Both the position numbers and the translations under genes were made by a program. Under the pieces are notes generated by a model, which did no database searches, was not told the DNA's origin, and saw only the letters and a list, made by a program, of their open reading frames with translations. DNA of 55,173 bases from Gemmatimonadales bacterium (GTDB taxonomy: Bacteria; Gemmatimonadota; Gemmatimonadetes; Gemmatimonadales; GWC2-71-9). The stretch is taken from assembly GCA_025937755.1 (NCBI GenBank), contig JAICQR010000004.1:1-55173 (forward strand), in the 5' to 3' direction. Positions 1 to 7,794 of this stretch are shown here, one piece after another (the stretch's first letter is position 1; each line of letters begins with the position of its first letter).

Positions 1-51
1 AGGACTCTCCTGATCCAGAGTCAGGCGTGTTGCCAGTTACACCAAGGGGCA
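1..51 (-). tRNA. tRNA-Gln (anticodon CTG), 3' end cut by window edge
   Basis: Reverse strand folds as a tRNA: acceptor 5' strand TGCCCCT, D stem GTGT/ACAC, and anticodon stem CCTGA/TCAGG closing the seven-base loop CTCTGGA. Anticodon CTG reads CAG (Gln), and U at position 1 is usual for tRNA-Gln. The T arm and the 3' acceptor strand lie left of base 1. Confidence 0.88.
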
Positions 52-68
52 GAATCTCGAATTTTCAA

Positions 69-141
69 TGGAGCTGAGGGGGATCGAACCCCTGACCTCT
101 GCAGTGCGATTGCAGCGCTCTCCCAGCTGAGCTACAGCCCC
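69..141 (-). tRNA. tRNA-Ala (anticodon CGC)
   Basis: A complete 73-nt tRNA. The acceptor strands GGGGCTG and CAGCTCC pair with a G3-U70 wobble, the hallmark of alanine tRNAs. The anticodon stem CTGCA/TGCAG holds loop ATCGCAC with anticodon CGC (codon GCG), and the T loop GTTCGATCC is intact. The discriminator is A, and CCA is not encoded. It lies 17 nt upstream of tRNA-Gln on the same strand, so the two may be co-transcribed. Confidence 0.95.
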
Positions 142-215
142 TGAGAGGCACAAAGCTAGCCAGGGGCCGGGCTTCGCGAAAGTTCCGGCCCCACGGCGTT
201 CCCGATCCCCGGCCC

Positions 216-812
216 CTACTCCACCGGCACCATCAAGTGCGCGTACGGGGACCCGGACCACATGACCCAGGCGCCGTTCCCCGGCGTGGTGGGCAGCCCC
301 GCCAATGTTGGCGGATCTGCAGGCACCAGCATCGTATGCGGCGGCTCGGTATTCCACTCCTCGCCGGGCGCGGGCGCCATTATCGACGGGTCATCGTTGC
401 TGGCATCGGCCCCGCCCTGGAGCATGTACCCCACCCCGGCCTTGTCGGTCTCGAACGGCGCCTGCCGACTCCAGGCATCGACCAGCCGGGCAAACACCGA
501 ATCCAGGCACATCGGGTCGTTGACCGGAGTCAGCGGCAGGTCGGGCATGCAGGTCCAGCCATTGGTGCCTGCCCGCAGCTGGGTCATTGGCGCACCCACG
601 CTGTCTCCCCACGCCATCACGGCCGCGCTCGCCGTGATCACGGAGGGCCCCGCGCTCATCGCATTCTGGATACTCCACTCCGGCGTGCCCTCCGCCGGCA
701 TGGCAGCCTCGGCCGCCATCTCGGATTCGCCCTCCGCTGCCTCGGGCGCTGGTCGTTGGCAGCCGAACAGGAGGAGAGGAACCACTGCCACTGCTGCGGG
801 AAGCCGGTACAT
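216..812 (-). CDS. hypothetical lipoprotein, 198 aa
   Basis: An N-terminal signal peptide (MYRLPAAVAVVPLLLFGC) ends in a lipobox LLFGC, so the mature protein should start with a lipidated Cys at residue 18. A short Ala/Glu/Pro-rich linker follows, then a domain of about 150 residues with several Cys and Trp that I do not recognise. It stands alone downstream of rnz on the same strand, with 49 nt between them. Membrane attachment is well supported by the lipobox; the function is unknown. Confidence 0.75.
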   Translation of the reverse strand: MYRLPAAVAVVPLLLFGCQRPAPEAAEGESEMAAEAAMPAEGTPEWSIQNAMSAGPSVITASAAVMAWGDSVGAPMTQLRAGTNGWTCMPDLPLTPVNDPMCLDSVFARLVDAWSRQAPFETDKAGVGYMLQGGADASNDDPSIMAPAPGEEWNTEPPHTMLVPADPPTLAGLPTTPGNGAWVMWSGSPYAHLMVPVE

Positions 813-861
813 AAAGACCCTCCTTCATGTCAAGGCTCGGAACTGCGGAGTTGACGTGGAA

Positions 862-1800
862 CTAGAGCATATGCTCCGGTACATCGGTGCGGAACCCCAC
901 CTCCGCCACCATCCCGTCCCGGGCCACGATCACCTCCGGGAACTCCTCCTGCGCCTCGGCCAGCAACTCCGGCGCGTCCCGGGTGTAGCGGGGACTGACG
1001 TGGGTCAGCACCAGTTGCCGCACCCCAGCCTCCCGCGCCACCCGGCCCGCCTCCCGGGCAGTCGAATGCCCGGTCTCCACCGCCCGCTCCTTCTCCTCGT
1101 CGATGAACGTGGCCTCGTGCACCAGCAGGTCCGCGCCCCGGGCGGCCTCCACCAGCGTCGGCACCGGGCGGGTGTCGCCGGAATAGACCACGGTCCGGCC
1201 CGGGCGCGACGGACCCACCAGCTCCTCGGGCCCCACCTCCCGCCCGTCCTCCAGCCGGACCCGCTCGCCCCGGTGGATCTGGCCCCAGAGCGGGCCCTCC
1301 GGCACTCCCAGCTCCCGGGCGAGATCGGGATCGAAGCGCCCCTTCCGGATGTGTTCCACCAGGGCCCAGCCGATGGTATCTGCCCGATGCTCGGTGGCGA
1401 AGGTCACCAGGTCGTAGTCCTTGCGCTTGAGGACGTCGCCCGCCGCGACTTCGACGATCTCGACCGGGAACTTGTTGCGCTCGATCCCGACCCCAAGCGC
1501 CGCACCGAGCACCCGCTTCGCCCCCTTCGGCCCATGCAGTGTCAGCGGCGCGGTGCGGTCGAGCAGGCCCATGGTGCGCACCAGCCCGATGACGCCCAGC
1601 ATGTGGTCGGCGTGGAAATGACTGAAGAAGATGTCGGTGAAGCTGAATCCCACGCCGTAGCGCATCATCTGGCGCTGGGTTCCCTCACCGCAATCAAAGA
1701 TCAGCGTCTCGCCCTCGCGCTGGATGGCGAGCGACGAGACGTTGCGGTGCACCGATGGCATCGCGGCGCCGGTGCCGAGGAAGGTGAGGGAGAGTGACAC
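862..1800 (-). CDS. rnz: ribonuclease Z (tRNA 3' endonuclease)
   Basis: Metallo-beta-lactamase-fold endonuclease that trims the 3' trailers of tRNA precursors. The 312 aa are the usual length of a bacterial short-form RNase Z. Visible landmarks are the N-terminal FLGTGAAMPS, the metal motif SHFHADH near residue 60 (HxHxDH), the later ligands YSGDTRP and HEATF, and the C-terminal LTHVSPRY. The predicted start is GTG at 1800; the downstream ATG would remove the FLGTG strand. The first base lies only 5 nt from a tandem-repeat block at 1806-1839, so no normal Shine-Dalgarno is visible. Its nearest neighbours to the left are tRNA genes, whose precursors are its substrates. Confidence 0.93.
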   Translation of the reverse strand: MSLSLTFLGTGAAMPSVHRNVSSLAIQREGETLIFDCGEGTQRQMMRYGVGFSFTDIFFSHFHADHMLGVIGLVRTMGLLDRTAPLTLHGPKGAKRVLGAALGVGIERNKFPVEIVEVAAGDVLKRKDYDLVTFATEHRADTIGWALVEHIRKGRFDPDLARELGVPEGPLWGQIHRGERVRLEDGREVGPEELVGPSRPGRTVVYSGDTRPVPTLVEAARGADLLVHEATFIDEEKERAVETGHSTAREAGRVAREAGVRQLVLTHVSPRYTRDAPELLAEAQEEFPEVIVARDGMVAEVGFRTDVPEHML

Positions 1801-1805
1801 GGTCA

Positions 1806-1839
1806 GCGCCTCGGCGCCTCGGCGCCTCGGCGGCTCGGC
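1806..1839. repeat. 8-mer tandem repeat, left arm of inverted pair
   Basis: Three copies of GCGCCTCG followed by GCGGCTCG. The last unit is the reverse complement (in rotation) of the CCGCCGAG unit repeated at 2254-2301. The block sits between the rnz start (1800, minus strand) and the four-helix-bundle ORF (1906, plus strand). Confidence 0.85.
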
Positions 1840-1905
1840 ACTGGTTCGATCCGTTCAGCGAGAATTTGGTAGTACTCCAGCCCAGGGCCATCGCGATGTT
1901 CGTTC

Positions 1906-2253
1906 ATGGCATCCTACCGGGAATTGCTCGCGTGGCAGGCCGCCCACGAGATGGCCGTATGCGTCTACAAGGTCACAGCTTCGTGGCCAACGCACGAGCG
2001 GTTTGGAATCACGTCGCAACTTCGTCGCGCTGCAGTGTCGGTACCAACCAACATTTCTGAAGGCGCAACACGACGCGGCAGCAAGGACTTCAGGAAATTC
2101 CTTGGTTACGCTCTAGCGTCGGCCTCTGAAGTGGAGTATCTGATCGATCTGGCGCTCGAAATCGGCGTCGCGACCGCGAATGACGCCAGCAGGCTAACTC
2201 CGCTGAACAAGCGGGCCGGCCAGCTCACTTATCGGCTGCTACGAAGCCTGTAG
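1906..2253 (+). CDS. four-helix-bundle protein (23S rRNA intervening-sequence type)
   Basis: A 115-aa all-helical protein of the family also called 23S rRNA-intervening-sequence protein (S23). Typical segments are visible: LLAWQAAHEMAV at the start, the helix-turn FGITSQLRRAAVSVPTNISEG near residues 38-58, then FLGYALASASEVEYLI. Homologues are encoded in intervening sequences of 23S rRNA genes, and the Avd proteins of diversity-generating retroelements share the fold; a function for free-standing copies is not established. This copy is bracketed by inverted tandem repeats at 1806-1839 and 2254-2314, and the right block begins directly after its TAG. No clear Shine-Dalgarno is seen. Confidence 0.85.
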   Translation: MASYRELLAWQAAHEMAVCVYKVTASWPTHERFGITSQLRRAAVSVPTNISEGATRRGSKDFRKFLGYALASASEVEYLIDLALEIGVATANDASRLTPLNKRAGQLTYRLLRSL

Positions 2254-2314
2254 CCGCCGAGCCGCCGAGCCGCCGAGCCGCCGAGCCGCCGAGCCGCCGA
2301 GCGGCCGAGCCGCC
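2254..2314. repeat. 8-mer tandem repeat, right arm of inverted pair
   Basis: Six perfect copies of CCGCCGAG (2254-2301), one variant CGGCCGAG, then a partial unit. It fills exactly the space between the TAG of the four-helix-bundle ORF and the TAG of the convergent mlaD gene. Its reverse complement matches the unit at 1830-1837. Confidence 0.9.
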
Positions 2315-3222
2315 TAGAATATCTGCACCTGAATTGGGATCTTGCCCGGGTTCGCCCGGATCGCTGCCATCAGTGAATCCAGCTGCGCCGTGGCGCGTAC
2401 CATCCCGAAGTAGAGCGTGCTGTCCCGGGCGAACTTGCCCAGGGTCCCTTCACCCCGATTGATCCCGTCCAGCAATTGCTGCAGCTCGTCACCCGTGGCG
2501 GCGAGCTTGGTGGACATGGCCTGCAGGCCCTGAGTGAGCGAATCACTCCGGTCCAGCGCTGCCTTGAGCCCGGGGTTGCTCACCACGGCCTCGAACTCGG
2601 TGGACAGCTGCCGGAACTCCGACAGCGTGCGGGTCAGTTCGGCCGACGGCCCGGTGTTGGGGTTGGCATAGAGCGCCATGGTCTGCTGGGTTGCGTCCAG
2701 TGTCTGCTGCAGCGCTGTCAGGGTCTTCTCCAGCGCTGCGGTCATCTCGGGGGAGACCATCGCCTGGAAACCGGAGAGGATCGTGTCCGCCCGCGCGGCC
2801 AGCGGCCCCGCGAGATCCGTGATCCCCAGCTGCGACGTGCCCATGATGATGGCGTCAGGTGGCAGCGGCGCAGGATCGTCACCCGGATCCAGCGCGATCG
2901 CGGCATCGCCCGCAGCGAGGCTGACCGTGAAGATCGAAGCCGCGGCGTCCCTCTGCAGCGGCAGGTCGCGGGTCAGCGCCACTTCCACCAGCACCTCGCC
3001 CGGCCGCACGAAAGTGATCGACTGGACCTTGCCCATCTCCACGCCGGAGATCCGGACCGCTGAGGCTTCCTTGAGGTTGCCGATGTTCTCGAACTGGATT
3101 CGCACCAGCTCGCCCGGGTTGAACGACTTGCCGCGGAGCCACATGGTCGCGGCGATGAAGAGGACGATGCCGAGGAGCACCAGCCCGCCCACCGAGACTT
3201 CCTTCTTGTAGTGCAGGTCCAT
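2314..3222 (-). CDS. mlaD: MlaD-family (MCE domain) phospholipid transport protein
   Basis: Substrate-binding component of a Mla-type ABC system that moves phospholipids between inner and outer membrane. One N-terminal membrane anchor (VGGLVLLGIVLFIAATMWL, about residues 11-29) precedes an MCE domain starting at about residue 37 (GELVRIQFENIGNLKEAS), with the conserved V-x-G-V-x-x-G-x-V segment (VRISGVEMGKV). A long helical tail with coiled-coil character runs from about residue 130 to the end, longer than E. coli MlaD (183 aa) and like other 300-aa MCE proteins. The ATG lies 2 nt after the mlaF stop, so the three genes form one transcription unit. Confidence 0.88.
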   Translation of the reverse strand: MDLHYKKEVSVGGLVLLGIVLFIAATMWLRGKSFNPGELVRIQFENIGNLKEASAVRISGVEMGKVQSITFVRPGEVLVEVALTRDLPLQRDAAASIFTVSLAAGDAAIALDPGDDPAPLPPDAIIMGTSQLGITDLAGPLAARADTILSGFQAMVSPEMTAALEKTLTALQQTLDATQQTMALYANPNTGPSAELTRTLSEFRQLSTEFEAVVSNPGLKAALDRSDSLTQGLQAMSTKLAATGDELQQLLDGINRGEGTLGKFARDSTLYFGMVRATAQLDSLMAAIRANPGKIPIQVQIF

Positions 3223-3224
3223 GG

Positions 3225-3980
3225 TCAGGCCTCGGGAAGCGTGGCGTTCTGGAAGTCGCGCTCGAGAAACTCCCGTACCTTGGGGCTGTCCGAGGCGAGA
3301 AACTCCTGCTGCGTTCCCTGCATCACGATCTTTCCTTCGCTGAGCAGCGCCAGCCGGTCGGCCACCCGGAATGCGCCGCGGACGTCATGGGTCACCATCA
3401 CGCTGGTGACGCCCAGTTCCTTGTCGAGCTGCTTGACGAGGTCATCGATGATGTCGGCGTTCACGGGGTCGAGTCCGGACGTCGGTTCGTCATAGAGCAG
3501 GTAGTCGGGTTCGCCCACGATGGCGCGGGCGATGCCGACCCGCTTGCGCATGCCGCCCGACAGCTCGGCCGGGTACTTCTCGATCGTTTCCGGCGCGAGG
3601 TTCACCAGCCGAATGCAGCGGGTGACCGCGTCCCGGCTGTAGGCCAGGTCATCGAACTTGTCGGTGTCCGAGATGCCCAGCCGCACATTTTCGAACACAT
3701 TCATCGAGTCGAACAGCGCGCCGTTCTGGAATACATACCCGATGCGGTAGCGCAACTGGCGCAGCTCGTTCCGCCGGAGCCTGGGGACATCGAGACCGTC
3801 CACGATCACGCTGCCGCGGTCGGGCTTGATCAGTCCGATGATGTGCTTCAGCAGCACGCTCTTCCCGGTGCCCGACGGACCCAGCAGGGCCACGGTCTCG
3901 CCGTCGGCCACCGTAAAATCCACCCCGTCCAGCACCACCTGCTCGCCGAACCGCTTGGCGACATCGCGAAGCTCGATCAC
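3225..3980 (-). CDS. mlaF: Mla-type ABC transporter ATP-binding protein
   Basis: ATPase of the phospholipid ABC transporter, 251 aa. It shows Walker A LLGPSGTGKS, signature LSGGMRKRVGIARA and Walker B LLYDEPTSGLDP. The 'GMRKRV' form of the signature is typical of MlaF/Mkl-like ATPases. I place the start at GTG 3980 (VIELRDVAKRF), which overlaps the mlaE TGA by 2 nt; the longer open frame upstream is out-of-frame mlaE sequence. It couples to the MlaE permease and to the MCE protein encoded 2 nt downstream. Confidence 0.9.
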   Translation of the reverse strand: MIELRDVAKRFGEQVVLDGVDFTVADGETVALLGPSGTGKSVLLKHIIGLIKPDRGSVIVDGLDVPRLRRNELRQLRYRIGYVFQNGALFDSMNVFENVRLGISDTDKFDDLAYSRDAVTRCIRLVNLAPETIEKYPAELSGGMRKRVGIARAIVGEPDYLLYDEPTSGLDPVNADIIDDLVKQLDKELGVTSVMVTHDVRGAFRVADRLALLSEGKIVMQGTQQEFLASDSPKVREFLERDFQNATLPEA

Positions 3981-4771
3981 ACCGTGAGCAGCAGCTGCGC
4001 CAGCAGGGTATCCAGCAGCAGGATCAGCACCGAGGCACTCACCACGGCACCGGTGGTGGAGCGGCCCACGCCTTCGGCGCCCTGGCTGGTGTTGAAGCCC
4101 ATGTAGCACGGAATGAAGGTGATGGCGCCGGCAAAGAAGAAGGCCTTGATGAGCGAGTAGTAGGCATCGAACGGGCGATAGTATGCCTGGGCGCCGTAGG
4201 CGAAGTCGGCATCGGTGAGCGGCATGACCTGCCGGGCAGAGAACCATCCCATCGCCACGCCGATCACGTCGGCGAAGATCACCAGCACCGGCACCATCAC
4301 CAGTCCGGCCACCACCCGCGGCACCAGCAGGTGCGACGCGGGCGACCGGCCCAGGCTCTCCAGCGCGTCGATCTGCTCGGTGACCCGCATGGTGCCGATC
4401 TCGGCGGCGTAACGCGCCCCGATCCGGCCCGCCAGAATCAGTCCGGTGAGCACCGGGCCAAGTTCAAGGACGATCGACTGGGTGACCAGCGTGCCAACCA
4501 CGAACCACGGCAGGTTGCCCTGGAACTGGTAGCCGGCCTGGAGCGCGGTCACCGCCCCGGCGAATGCGCTCACCAGCAGCACGATGAACAGGCTGCCGAT
4601 GCCGATGTTCCAGGCCTCATCCATGGCCCGCGGCACCCAGATCTTCGGCTCCTTGAGCCCGCGGAAGAACTCCACCACCAGCATGCTGAAACGCCCGACG
4701 TGTGCCAGGGCGCCAAGCACGATGCGGCCGATCGATCGGCGGAGGTCGAAGCGCTGGGGGGAAGGTGGCAT
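3977..4771 (-). CDS. mlaE: MlaE-family ABC permease
   Basis: Integral membrane permease of the Mla phospholipid transporter, 264 aa, with about five or six hydrophobic segments. Family landmarks include LELGPVLTGLILAGRIGAR and EIGTMRVTEQIDALESLG, the conserved cytoplasmic coupling region, and the C-terminal GAEGVGRSTTGAVV. The start is taken at ATG 4771 (MPPSPQRFDL), because longer versions add a poorly hydrophobic stretch that would overlap the divergent mutY start at 4793. It is the first gene of mlaE-mlaF-mlaD, and only 21 bp separate it from mutY. Confidence 0.9.
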   Translation of the reverse strand: MPPSPQRFDLRRSIGRIVLGALAHVGRFSMLVVEFFRGLKEPKIWVPRAMDEAWNIGIGSLFIVLLVSAFAGAVTALQAGYQFQGNLPWFVVGTLVTQSIVLELGPVLTGLILAGRIGARYAAEIGTMRVTEQIDALESLGRSPASHLLVPRVVAGLVMVPVLVIFADVIGVAMGWFSARQVMPLTDADFAYGAQAYYRPFDAYYSLIKAFFFAGAITFIPCYMGFNTSQGAEGVGRSTTGAVVSASVLILLLDTLLAQLLLTV

Positions 4772-4792
4772 GCGGTAGTATCTTGCCGCACC

Positions 4793-5463
4793 ATGCCACG
4801 TAAGTCCAGCCTGCGTACGCTCTCGCGCGGCTCCGAATTTCGCCGCCGCCTGCTGCGCTGGTTCCGGGCCCATGGCCGGGCCCGCCCTGGCGCCGAACCC
4901 GCGATCCCTACGCCATCCTCGTCTCCGAATTCATGCTGCAGCAGACCCAGGTCTCACGGGTGCTGGAGTACTGGCCCCGGTTCCTGGAGCAGTTCCCCGC
5001 CCTCCCGGCGCTGGCATCAGCGCCGCCCGCCAGCGTTCGGGAAGCGTGGGATGGCCTGGGCTACTACCGACGGGCCGCCAATCTGCAAGCACTGGCACGG
5101 ACAGTCGTCAGCAACGGAGGGGTGCTGCCGGATGACCCGGCCCAGCTGCGCAGGCTGCCGGGAGTGGGCCGCTATACCGCGGGTGCGGTAGCGAGTTTCG
5201 CGTTCGAACGGCGCACTGCCGCAGTCGACACCAATGTCGCCCGGGTGCTGCGGCGCGCATTCCATCCACGCCGGGCCAACGAGGCAACGCTCTGGGCAAC
5301 CGCCGAGGCGCTGCTGCCGAGGCGGGGACGCGATGCGTGGACCTTCAATCAGGCGATCATGGAACTGGGTGCGCTGGTGTGCACCGCGAGAGTGCGGAGA
5401 TGCGAAGTGTGTCCGGTGAGAGCGGCCTGTGCGACAGGCCGCAAAGTGACAAGTGACAAGTGA
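4793..5463 (+). CDS. mutY: A/G-specific adenine glycosylase MutY, short form with apparent 1-nt frameshift
   Basis: Base-excision enzyme that removes adenine opposite 8-oxoguanine. The N-terminus (ATG 4793; FRRRLLRWFRAHGR) is in one frame. From about base 4885 the protein continues in the next frame as PWRRTRDPYAIL, then SEFMLQQTQV (catalytic Glu), the helix-hairpin-helix LPGVGRYTAGAVA, VDTNVARVL (catalytic Asp) and the [4Fe-4S] cysteines C-x6-C-x2-C-x5-C near the end. Between 4880 and 4887 there are 8 nt where family alignment needs 9, so one base is missing: a true frameshift or a sequence error. The protein ends straight after the cluster, without the C-terminal 8-oxoG-recognition domain of E. 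coli MutY; its last codons and stop are tandem repeat. Confidence 0.8.
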
Positions 5464-5534
5464 GAAGTGAGAGGGGGAGGAGCGGGGGCTTCTCACTTCT
5501 CACTTCTCACTTCTCACTTCTCACTTCTCACTCA
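5444..5534. repeat. inverted 7-mer tandem repeats between convergent stop codons
   Basis: The left arm has AAGTGAC/AAGTGAG units (5444-5472), and the right arm has at least five CACTTCT units (5489-5531). The arms are complementary and could form a long hairpin around a G-rich centre. The mutY TGA (5461-5463) lies inside the left arm, and the stop of the opposing gene (5532-5534) touches the right arm. A bidirectional terminator role is plausible but not proven. Confidence 0.85.
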
Positions 5535-5990
5535 GAATCCAGTCCGGTACACCACCCCGGCGATCAGCGCGATCCAGGCCAGCACACCCGAGATGGAACC
5601 GACAATCGCGAGACGCTTCCGCAGCGCGTCGAAGGTCTCCGGTTCGGCCTCGGGGTCGGTCCGGCCGATGCGGCCCGCGGCTGGAAGCGAGACGATGAGG
5701 GTCAGCAGCGCACCCAGCAGGCCCGCGCCCTGCATCGTCATCAGCCAGTGACTCATGCCGGTCTCGAAGGCGTTCATCATCCGGAGCGTCAGCACCAGTC
5801 CCGACAGCACCACCAGGACCGCTCCCGGCGCGATGACCTTGCGCACGATTGCCGACTGGGCGCGCGCGACGGTTTGCTGGCTGCCCCGGTCATCACGCCG
5901 GACAACTTTCGCCACGCACATTGCGGCGATCCCGCCGCCGATCCAGAACGCCAGACCAGCGAAATGCACGAAGAGCCACAGCGCCTTCAT
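5532..5990 (-). CDS. small integral membrane protein, unknown function
   Basis: A 152-aa protein with four hydrophobic segments: about residues 1-27 (LWLFVHFAGLAFWIGGGIA), 52-72 (VIAPGAVLVVLSGLVLTL), 85-105 (MQGAGLLGALLTLIVSLP) and 130-150. The His in the first helix followed by FWIGG resembles CopD/DUF2269-like membrane proteins, but I do not assign a family. Its ATG overlaps the stop of the DUF2203 gene by 4 nt (ATGA), so it is the last gene of a patatin-DUF2203-membrane protein operon. Confidence 0.7.
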   Translation of the reverse strand: MKALWLFVHFAGLAFWIGGGIAAMCVAKVVRRDDRGSQQTVARAQSAIVRKVIAPGAVLVVLSGLVLTLRMMNAFETGMSHWLMTMQGAGLLGALLTLIVSLPAAGRIGRTDPEAEPETFDALRKRLAIVGSISGVLAWIALIAGVVYRTGF

Positions 5991-6412
5991 CGCGCCACCT
6001 CCGAGAGAATTGCGTCATCCACAGGTTGGCGTCCTTCGAAACCGCCGTCCACTGGATGCCAGTGTGTGATCCGTTCCTCACCCAGCCGCCAGCAGAGCAG
6101 GATCGGCTGGTCGTCCCGCAGCGAGGGAAAATCCACCAGGCCCGCATCGAAGCCCTTGAACACGCAGCCAATCGATTCCAGTTCCTTGAGGTATCCGTCG
6201 ATCCGGGAGGCGCGGGCGTTGACGTCGTCCAGCACCGCTCGCATCTCGGCCGTCTCACCGCTGTCCGCGCGCGCCGCAAGCGTGAGGGCCTCATAGCGCG
6301 ACACGCCTGCCCGCCACCCGGGATACTCCTTTACCAGGTCCGCCACGATTCCGCGCACCAGCGGAAGCGTTCGTTCCGCGTCCTCCAGGGTAAAGAGCCG
6401 TGAATTGCTCAT
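5987..6412 (-). CDS. DUF2203-family protein
   Basis: A 141-aa protein matching the DUF2203 pattern: N-terminal FTLEDAERTLPLVRGIV, a helical middle, then GCVFKGFDAGLVDFPSLRD followed by LCWRLGEERI and HWHPVDGGFEGRQP. The family is widespread and uncharacterised. It lies 13 nt downstream of the patatin gene and overlaps the following membrane-protein gene by 4 nt, so the three are probably made together. Confidence 0.82.
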   Translation of the reverse strand: MSNSRLFTLEDAERTLPLVRGIVADLVKEYPGWRAGVSRYEALTLAARADSGETAEMRAVLDDVNARASRIDGYLKELESIGCVFKGFDAGLVDFPSLRDDQPILLCWRLGEERITHWHPVDGGFEGRQPVDDAILSEVAR

Positions 6413-6425
6413 CGCACACTTCCCT

Positions 6426-7250
6426 TCAGGGCTCCGCCAGCACCGCGCGTGTCGCCCGATAGCCTTCAGTCATGAGCGCTTCCGCCAGATCGGGACGGAA
6501 GGTGGTTCCCCGCCTGATGGTGGGCCGCACATGCAGCAACGGAGGCCGCGCCGGATCAGCCCCCCACATCGCCAGCCGCAACGCGGTATTATCGGCCAGC
6601 AGCACGCTCATCGCCTCGTCGTGGGCCCGCCGCAACGGCAGCGACATGCCGGGGGCGATCCCTTCCTCGAAATTGCCGCCGAGGTCAACGGCGATGACCC
6701 GGGCGATGCCTGGCAGTGCAGCAAGCTCGAGCGGCAGCACCCCACGGAGCCCGCCATCCGCCAGGCGCCTGCCGCCCAGCTCTACCGGGGGATAGTAGAA
6801 CGAAAGCGCACAGGATGCGACCAGGGCATCCACCAGGGGAGCGTCCTCGCCACCTTCGCCAAACACGACCTGTGCGCCGGTGTCGAGGTCCACTGCCGTG
6901 AACGCGAGCGGAACGGAAAGTTCGCTGAAGCGTCGCGCCGGAATCACCGCCTCGATCATCCGGCGCAACGGCTCCGGCCGAAGCAGCGAGGGCGCGGTGA
7001 GGCCGCGCAAGGCGACCAGTGGGCGCTTCTCCACAATATCGCTCGCCGATGCCGCGAGCCGGCGCGCCAGCTCATCGGGGCTCATCCCGGTGGCGAGTGC
7101 GGCCGCGACGACGGCGCCCATCGAGGTCCCGATATACAGCGCAGGCTGGATCCCCGCCTCGGCGATGGCACGGGCAGCACCCACGTGGGCCGCAGCCTTG
7201 GCGCCACCGCCTGACAGCACCACCGCCACGCTTCCGGCAGCGATGGTCAC
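6426..7250 (-). CDS. patatin-like phospholipase (RssA-like)
   Basis: Serine acyl hydrolase with a Ser-Asp dyad. Visible motifs are the oxyanion-hole SGGGAKAAAHVG, the nucleophile elbow GTSMG, and the catalytic DGG in RRLADGGLRGVLP. The open frame extends to 7382, but its first 40 residues are polar and overlap the divergent doxX promoter region. I therefore prefer GTG 7250 (VTIAAGSVAVVL), giving 274 aa; ATG 7322 is the alternative. There is no membrane anchor, so it is probably cytoplasmic. It is the first gene of a three-gene leftward operon. Confidence 0.83.
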   Translation of the reverse strand: MTIAAGSVAVVLSGGGAKAAAHVGAARAIAEAGIQPALYIGTSMGAVVAAALATGMSPDELARRLAASASDIVEKRPLVALRGLTAPSLLRPEPLRRMIEAVIPARRFSELSVPLAFTAVDLDTGAQVVFGEGGEDAPLVDALVASCALSFYYPPVELGGRRLADGGLRGVLPLELAALPGIARVIAVDLGGNFEEGIAPGMSLPLRRAHDEAMSVLLADNTALRLAMWGADPARPPLLHVRPTIRRGTTFRPDLAEALMTEGYRATRAVLAEP

Positions 7251-7336
7251 GTCACTGGCCCTTGACAAAGATCCGGTTGAACGGGGATTCTCTTCACGTT
7301 GATCGTCCTGCCCTTCCCGCATCCGCGAGTTCACAT

Positions 7337-7759
7337 ATGAACGCAGCCACGATCGCGCGCGCCGACTTCGGACTTCTCGCACTCCGCGTCGTCACCGGTA
7401 TCGTCTTCGCCGCCCACGGCTGGCAGAAGTTCTTCCAGATGGGCCTGGACGGCGTGACTGGCTTCTTCACCAGTCTCGGCATTCCGATGGCGGGTATCGC
7501 CGCGCCGGCGGTGGCCACCCTCGAGCTGGCCGGTGGAATCCTGCTCATCCTCGGCCTGCTGACCCGGCCGCTGGGCATTCTCTTCGCCCTCAACATGGCA
7601 GGCGCGATCTTCTTCGCGAAAGCAAGGGGAGGATTCTTCTCGCCCGGCGGCATCGAGTTCGAGCTGCTGCTGCTTGCCGCGTCGCTCTGCCTGGCCATGG
7701 CCGGCCCCGGCGCGTGGGCGGTGGACCGGAACATCGAAGCCCGCCGACGGCTGCCCTGA
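7337..7759 (+). CDS. DoxX family membrane protein
   Basis: A 140-aa protein with four transmembrane helices in the DoxX pattern: LALRVVTGIVFAAHGWQKFF (residues 13-32), then the loop FTSLGIPMAGI, ATLELAGGILLILGLLTRPLG with its conserved Glu, and a last hydrophobic segment ELLLLAASLCLAMAGPG. DoxX proteins are quinone-linked or otherwise redox-related membrane proteins; a specific role cannot be given here. ATG 7337 starts directly before the first helix. It is divergent from the patatin gene and convergent with the thioesterase. Confidence 0.85.
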   Translation: MNAATIARADFGLLALRVVTGIVFAAHGWQKFFQMGLDGVTGFFTSLGIPMAGIAAPAVATLELAGGILLILGLLTRPLGILFALNMAGAIFFAKARGGFFSPGGIEFELLLLAASLCLAMAGPGAWAVDRNIEARRRLP

Positions 7760-7773
7760 CGTTGCGCAGGCCT

Positions 7774-7794
7774 GCGCCCGTTCACTTCGGGCGC
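7774..7794. terminator. possible bidirectional hairpin terminator
   Basis: GCGCCCG and CGGGCGC (7 bp, 7-nt loop) lie between the convergent doxX and thioesterase genes and overlap the last codons of the latter. A preceding palindrome GCGCAGGCCTGCGC (7764-7777) gives an alternative fold. There is no T tract. Confidence 0.4.

Noticed and set aside
37-357. Plus-strand open frame of 106 aa over the tRNAs
   Set aside because: It covers both tRNAs, and its protein (GAVAQLGERCNRTAEVRG) is the translation of tRNA sequence.
2254-2314. Possible CRISPR array
   Set aside because: Units of 8 nt stand directly next to each other, with no unique spacers; no cas genes are present.
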